Part shown: positions 60,457 through 64,000 of the stretch, in pieces
How positions within the stretch are numbered: position 1 is the stretch's first letter
How the letters are laid out: the number at the start of each line of letters is the position of its first letter
Source: Chthoniobacterales bacterium
Lineage (GTDB): Bacteria; Verrucomicrobiota; Verrucomicrobiia; Chthoniobacterales; DASVRZ01
Assembly (NCBI GenBank): GCA_039930045.1
Contig: JBDSQB010000007.1
Span: forward strand, 33,733 to 97,732
DNA length: 64,000 nt
Reading direction: 5' to 3'
The notes under the pieces: generated by a model
Told to the model about the DNA's origin: nothing
Seen by the model: only the letters and a program-made list of their open reading frames with translations
The model's database searches: none
Translations under genes and position numbers: made by a program

Positions 60457-60858
60457 CTAGGTGCTTGAAGGGAGATTACGGCGATGGCATCGGCCAGCAA
60501 CAAGACCTCCCAAAACCCCCGCGGTAATCTTGCCGGCGTTTGAGACGACGAAAATCCACTCAAATGGTGGTTGCATAGCAATAATAAGGGCGACATCGAT
60601 CAAAGAATAAATTAATCCAAAGAGGGATCCTTGAACGAGATGATCGTTGGCTAATCGGCGAGTAATCCAAAACGCTCCAATGAAGCTGAGAACGGTTCCG
60701 GCAATCGGTCCCACCCACCAGCCGAGTTTCTCGGCGTAAACCTGTGCTTGACTGGCTTCCTTAGGCCCAAAGATAGCGACCAAGCACACGAGGACTAAAA
60801 TTGCGGTAACTTCCGCAGTGATTGCCGCGACAATAAGCTTTATCCAGGGAATTTTCAT
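60457..60858 (-). CDS. cassette gene: four-helix membrane protein
   Basis: 133 residues with hydrophobic helices IKLIVAAITAEVTAILVLVCLVAIF, WWVGPIAGTVLSFIGAFWI, GSLFGLIYSLIDVALIIAM and AGKITAGVLGGLVAG. No family recognised and no catalytic motif. Occupies a cassette between attC 2 and 3 with little spare sequence, so expression depends on an upstream cassette or the integron promoter. Confidence 0.7.
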   Translation of the reverse strand: MKIPWIKLIVAAITAEVTAILVLVCLVAIFGPKEASQAQVYAEKLGWWVGPIAGTVLSFIGAFWITRRLANDHLVQGSLFGLIYSLIDVALIIAMQPPFEWIFVVSNAGKITAGVLGGLVAGRCHRRNLPSST

Positions 60859-60884
60859 CAGCGTGAGATTGCCGTGTGCGAGTC

Positions 60885-60987
60885 GCCTAACGAGACAAAG
60901 ATCAGCGACACGTAGGGAACGGCGCGAGGGCTGCGTAAGCAGAACTCGTGACGAGCCCGGAGTGTTCGCTGCATCGCTTGGTTAGGC
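60885..60987 (-). other. integron attC site 3
   Basis: 103 bp, GCCTAAC to GTTAGGC. The variable stem CGAGGGCTGC / GCAGAACTCG is nearly the same as in attC 5. Confidence 0.92.
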
Positions 60988-61034
60988 GACATTCGATTTT
61001 GGGGAGTGATCAATGAATAGTGAGGGCATGCCGG

Positions 61035-61247
61035 CTAAAGCGCAAATGAATCGAGTCTTCCGCACTGAGGGCAACGGAACGTCCGGACAGGAATCTGCCG
61101 ATCCGGGAGCTTGAGCCCCATCCACCAGGCGCGTTGGGGAGGCCCCGGAACCCAAGTGGGCTGCCGCCGTGATCCTCCCTGATGGAGGTCTGGAATGTAG
61201 CCGTCCTCCATCTCCGTCTCGCACCGTAAGCATTTAGGAACATTCAT
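61035..61247 (-). CDS. cassette gene: small zinc-ribbon protein (DUF6487/PF20097-like)
   Basis: 70 residues. CLRCETEMEDGYIPD and CPQCGRLDSFAL supply two CxxC pairs in the arrangement of the 'CPKCG..M..GY' family, with a central WW...G segment. Two longer alternative frames in this cassette lack any motif and were rejected. Likely a small soluble metal-binding protein. Role unknown. Confidence 0.75.
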   Translation of the reverse strand: MNVPKCLRCETEMEDGYIPDLHQGGSRRQPTWVPGPPQRAWWMGLKLPDRQIPVRTFRCPQCGRLDSFAL

Positions 61248-61293
61248 ATAGATCGATTGTCTTAGTTCATCCGCAGAATATGCGCTCGCAGTC

Positions 61294-61397
61294 GCCTAAC
61301 GAGTAAAAGCTCAGCGACACGGAGGGAAGTGGCACCCAAGGCTGCTTCGCAGCCGACGTGACACGCCCGGAGTGTTCGCTGCAGCGCTTGGTTAGGC
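61294..61397 (-). other. integron attC site 4
   Basis: 104 bp, GCCTAAC to GTTAGGC, variable stem GGCTGC-TTC-GCAGCC. Closest relative of the truncated attC at 30658. Confidence 0.92.
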
Positions 61398-61404
61398 ATA
61401 GCGG

Positions 61405-61725
61405 TCATTTGTGTCGCAGTTCGTAAGTGCCAATCGCATCAGCAACACCTTTGGAGGCAGAATCGGCGATACGCCCAAACAGATCGATTGTGAGCGAGGG
61501 GTCGGTATAAGCGGTGTCTGTCACCGGCTTCTCGCGATAGGTCACGGTCCATGCGAATACGTCAAATGATACTTCGCGAACATGTCGCGTCGATAACATC
61601 GTGATGTTCGGCATGATCTGGTGCTCAAATGCAAGCATACGTCGATACGAGTAACCAGTCAGTCCTCCGAACACTACAAAAATAGCGAGGCAACTCAGTC
61701 CGATAATTCTGCCCTTTGATTTCAT
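61405..61725 (-). CDS. cassette gene: single-pass membrane protein
   Basis: 106 residues from ATG 61725 (MKSKGRIIGLSCLAIFVVFGGLTGYSY). One N-terminal membrane helix is followed by a small extracytoplasmic domain (VREVSFDVFAWTVTYREK...LTIDLFGRIADSASKG). No family recognised. The open frame continues upstream through attC 5, which cannot be coding in a mobile cassette, so the internal ATG is chosen. Confidence 0.65.
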   Translation of the reverse strand: MKSKGRIIGLSCLAIFVVFGGLTGYSYRRMLAFEHQIMPNITMLSTRHVREVSFDVFAWTVTYREKPVTDTAYTDPSLTIDLFGRIADSASKGVADAIGTYELRHK

Positions 61726-61739
61726 AGTGCGCGAGCTGG

Positions 61740-61841
61740 GCCTAACGAGACAAAGATCAGCGACACGTAGGAACGGCGCGAGGGCTGCGCAAGCAGAACT
61801 CGTGACGAGCTCGGAGTGTTCGCTGCATCGCTTGGTTAGGC
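61740..61841 (-). other. integron attC site 5
   Basis: 102 bp, GCCTAAC to GTTAGGC, variable stem as in attC 3. Confidence 0.92.
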
Positions 61842-62258
61842 GACGGTGGATTTTGGTGCATGAAAGGGGAGTCGTAGATGCAGTAATGACAATGCGAACG
61901 AGACCACAAATGACGCAACTGCGATAGGCAAAAAGGTAGTAACAGTCAGAAGCGAATTCCGGGAACCGAGAACGAGAAAGAGCGTGAGAAGCCCACAAGA
62001 CCGGATTGCGATGGAACTCGGATGTGAACGACCAAAGCCTGAAAGCAGTCCTGCCACTAAGCCAGTGGTGAAATACGGGAGCGAAACAAAAAGATCAGCA
62101 AAGCGAGCGTATGCCGGATTATCTGCGGGTGGATCCCCGAACCAAGACATCCAACCATGGTAATACCATCGTTGGTGGAGATAATACGCAAGAGACAGAC
62201 CCACGATGAAAGCCGCCATCGAACTAACAACGTCTGGAAAATAGTGGCGAGTTTTCAC
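61836..62258 (-). CDS. cassette gene: four-helix membrane protein
   Basis: 140 residues. Hydrophobic segments SSMAAFIVGLSLAYYL, LFVSLPYFTTGLVAGLLSGF, IAIRSCGLLTLFLVLGS and TTFLPIAVASFVVSFALSLL. No family recognised. The stop codon lies in the GCCTAAC end of attC 5, a typical cassette arrangement. It carries one ATGGAACTCG word, the reverse complement of the 10-mer discussed in the findings. Confidence 0.7.
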   Translation of the reverse strand: MKTRHYFPDVVSSMAAFIVGLSLAYYLHQRWYYHGWMSWFGDPPADNPAYARFADLFVSLPYFTTGLVAGLLSGFGRSHPSSIAIRSCGLLTLFLVLGSRNSLLTVTTFLPIAVASFVVSFALSLLHLRLPFHAPKSTVA

Positions 62259-62273
62259 GCAGCGTGGCTAGTC

Positions 62274-62377
62274 GCCTAACGACCTCAAGATCAGCGACGC
62301 GCAGGGCTTGGCTCGGCCCGATGCCTTAGCATCGGACGTGACAAGCCCGGAGCGTTCGCTGCATCGCATGGTTAGGC
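62274..62377 (-). other. integron attC site 6
   Basis: 104 bp, GCCTAAC to GTTAGGC, variable stem CCGATGC / GCATCGG. Confidence 0.92.
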
Positions 62378-62402
62378 ATCGGTCGAATTTGGAGGATGCT
62401 TT

Positions 62403-62606
62403 ATGACTCATGTGCGACTCGGCGAAAAGGAATATATGGAGCATGAGCTTACGCCGGAAGTTCTGGCCATAGTAACAAAGGTTGTGGCTACAAATGAAGC
62501 GGTCATGCTGCTCCTGGCTCCGTGGGCGCGAGCTGCCAACCCGCCGTCATCTCACATACAGAGCAGTTCCAAAACATCCGTCTCCGAGGAGGAAAATCGA
62601 ACATGA
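62403..62606 (+). CDS. possible small antisense-oriented cassette gene
   Basis: 67 codons on the plus strand, against the array. A strong Shine-Dalgarno GGAGGA (62391-62396) sits 6 bases before the ATG, and the first half (EKEYMEHELTPEVLAIVTKVVATNEAVMLLLAP) looks like an amphipathic helical protein. The second half overlaps the end of the minus-strand gene at 62503. It may be real, with the minus gene converging on it, or a chance frame. Confidence 0.35.
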   Translation: MTHVRLGEKEYMEHELTPEVLAIVTKVVATNEAVMLLLAPWARAANPPSSHIQSSSKTSVSEEENRT

Positions 62607-62889
62607 CTATCTTACACTTGGGGCAGTATGGTGCAGACTCGAAACCGGAATCAGAGCGCCGCCACAGTAATCCGTTCTGTCGAAAAAACTCATCTGGCAC
62701 GGAAACCTTGAGAAGCTTTTGGCGCAATAGCTCGTTATGGCCCTTGACCGTCTCAAGCTCCTTGGTGAGTTCTGTCACGCGATTCGCCAGCGCAATGTGC
62801 TGCTCTTTCGCGAGTTCTATCCGCTCGCGTAAAATTGCCGCCGAGCCATGCTCGTTGATTAGCTTTTCGATGCTGTCAAATGGTTCCAT
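62503..62889 (-). CDS. cassette gene: coiled coil plus zinc-ribbon protein
   Basis: 128 residues. The N-terminal coiled coil (ILRERIELAKEQHIALANRVTELTKELETVKGHNELL) is followed by a small domain with CPKC and CSVC pairs. The segment LLWRRSDSGFESAPYCPKC resembles C-terminal zinc ribbons of other mobile-element proteins. Function unknown. Starts 22 bp before attC 7. Confidence 0.68.
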   Translation of the reverse strand: MEPFDSIEKLINEHGSAAILRERIELAKEQHIALANRVTELTKELETVKGHNELLRQKLLKVSVPDEFFRQNGLLWRRSDSGFESAPYCPKCKIVMFDFPPRRRMFWNCSVCEMTAGWQLAPTEPGAA

Positions 62890-62910
62890 GATTCAGGGTG
62901 CGCGTAGAAT

Positions 62911-63066
62911 GCCTAACGACCCCAAGCTCAGCGACGGCGGAGCGTGGCGCGGCGCGTGCCCAACCGTGGAACGAACGGAGGACGCCAAAATGTAGATGGC
63001 GCTACGCTCGCAGAAAGCACGCGCCGTGACACGCGGAGCCGTTCGCTGCAGCGCATGGTTAGGCGT
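62911..63066 (-). other. integron attC site 7
   Basis: 156 bp, the longest in the array. Same GCTCAGCGAC / GTTCGCTGCAGC arms; the extended variable stem is closed by GGCGCGTGC / GCACGCGCC. Confidence 0.9.
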
Positions 63067-63086
63067 TGCGGGTATTTGGTTGAAAA

Positions 63087-63845
63087 CTACCATGATGGAG
63101 GCAAAGACTTCTGTGCGTGATGGAGAAAACGCTGAGTATTGGTGTGCTTGGTCAGCAATGCGTGAGGTATCTCTGTGGCAGGCCCGAAGGTGGACATCAA
63201 GGCCGCAGATATATCAGGACGCATCTCATGCGGGGCGCGTAGCAGTGGATTGATTGTATATGTGGGCAGCGTCTTGGTTTCCTTGAGCGGCACATCGTAT
63301 TCGAGGAAGTATGGAAAGGTTGCGCGGGACAAAAGCCCTGGGCGCTGCTCGTATGTCTTGGCGGCAGAAGGACACAGAAATACAAATGCGCCGTCTGCGC
63401 TCTCGAAAAAACTACCGGCCTCATCCACTGCTGGACCAAGCATGGCAAAGTCGTTCATCGCGAACAGACCCGTCGCCACGCAGCCGCGATAGAGTAAGGG
63501 ACACTCCCCGTTCGCAGCGGCGGCGACGAGACTGCTGAGCATCAAGACAACATATCGAAGCAACACGTAGCGCCGAATACTCTCATAGTCCTCTTGCCAG
63601 TCAGGCTCGATGCGGCCCTGCGGAAGATGGCAGGAAATAACTAACGTGTCCGAAAACATTCGCGTATCCAAGGAAAGATTCTCCCACAAATCTCCTCCAG
63701 ACATTTGGTTTTGTTGCTCCTTCAGTTCGGTGGCGAACTTCCGAACGGTTTCAAGCGTCGAAAGGATTTCGTCAGCACTGTGGCCGCGATTCCAGATGCC
63801 TTTGAATCCAAGGACATCAATGAATGCAATCACGCCCCAGTTCAT
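63087..63845 (-). CDS. cassette gene: class III nucleotidyl-cyclase-like protein
   Basis: 252 residues from ATG 63845 (MNWGVIAFIDVLGFKG); a TTG at 63872 would add nine residues. FIDVLGFK resembles the first metal-binding motif of class III cyclases (FxDIxGFT) with Asp10, and RMFSDTLVIS resembles the second (Asp66). YRGCVATG and GPAVDEAGSFFESADG recall later cyclase segments. Whether it makes a cyclic nucleotide is unknown; it may be a degenerate sensor. A lone cassette gene, with a possible phage-defence or signalling role (inference). Confidence 0.55.
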   Translation of the reverse strand: MNWGVIAFIDVLGFKGIWNRGHSADEILSTLETVRKFATELKEQQNQMSGGDLWENLSLDTRMFSDTLVISCHLPQGRIEPDWQEDYESIRRYVLLRYVVLMLSSLVAAAANGECPLLYRGCVATGLFAMNDFAMLGPAVDEAGSFFESADGAFVFLCPSAAKTYEQRPGLLSRATFPYFLEYDVPLKETKTLPTYTINPLLRAPHEMRPDISAALMSTFGPATEIPHALLTKHTNTQRFLHHAQKSLPPSW

Positions 63846-63873
63846 TGTTCGATTAGTTGTGTGCGCGAGCAAC

Positions 63874-63976
63874 GCCTAACGTAACAAGCTCAGCGACACG
63901 TAGGAAAGTGGCGGGAGATGTGCGACAGCACAGCTCGTGACACGCCCGGAGTGTTCGCTGCAGCGCTTGGTTAGGC
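63874..63976 (-). other. integron attC site 8
   Basis: 103 bp, GCCTAAC to GTTAGGC, variable stem similar to attC 1. The array runs on past the window edge, where the integrase gene is expected. Confidence 0.92.
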
Positions 63977-64000
63977 GATTGCGGTGGCATCATTTGGACG

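Noticed and set aside
60982..61233. 83- and 77-codon alternative frames in the third cassette
   Set aside because: The 70-residue frame at 61035-61247 has two CxxC pairs and a family resemblance; the others have none.

Overview
The window reads as a chromosome segment of a moderately GC-rich diderm bacterium. A member of the Verrucomicrobiota (PVC group) is the best guess. The grounds are a PEP-CTERM protein, a bacterial alpha-2-macroglobulin paired with penicillin-binding protein 1C, hopanoid genes (shc, hpnH), a Ser/Thr kinase fused to PEGA and sulfatase-modifying domains, and DUF2341-ExbB and 'putative porin' architectures. This is inference from gene content; no 16S gene is present.

Layout. 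1-10.9 kb: Ser/Thr kinase (cut by the window edge), ECF-type sigma factor, alpha-2-macroglobulin/PBP1C pair, tRNA-Pro. 11-30.1 kb: mostly housekeeping. It holds a lipid A deacylase-like protein, a MurU/AmgK-like peptidoglycan-recycling pair, xseA, PPK2, rpmI-rplT-pheS-pheT, an MBL hydrolase, a periplasmic/membrane pair, hpnH-shc, a GH1-like glycosidase, a DMT transporter and small proteins. 30.1-32.8 kb: a genomic graveyard with a stranded integron-cassette remnant, an HTH protein, a frameshifted DNA-binding/coiled-coil gene, and a ParD/ParE pair whose toxin is cut off and joined to a RadC fragment. 33-38 kb: PEP-CTERM protein, PstS-like secreted protein, small anchored protein, two Sel1-repeat proteins. 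38-57.1 kb: one minus-strand block encoding a two-partner-secretion system. It has a 3906-residue TpsA exoprotein, its TpsB transporter, ExbB/ExbD/TonB, a porin and a periplasmic coiled-coil protein. A PhoB-like response regulator is divergent from it at 57.3 kb. 58-64 kb: the distal end of an integron cassette array (eight attC sites, seven cassettes between them, all on the minus strand, array continuing past the right edge). It is bordered by an IS110-family element that appears to have inserted into the terminal attC core.

How the parts work together. Six sites carry contiguous 11-bp repeats resembling PhoB boxes (TGTNAC-N4 units). Four sit 33-65 bp upstream of the TpsB operon, tpsA and both Sel1 genes. 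The proposal is that the 36-57 kb block is a phosphate-starvation regulon building a large surface exoprotein with an energised outer-membrane apparatus. Its gene content recalls the Pseudomonas aeruginosa pdt cluster (pdtA/pdtB with exbB-exbD-tonB). That comparison is from memory and not checked by search.

Two short words look over-used at the DNA level across reading frames: CGAGTTCCAT (11 hand-found copies) and the 5-mer GTTAG/CTAAC. All counts are manual.
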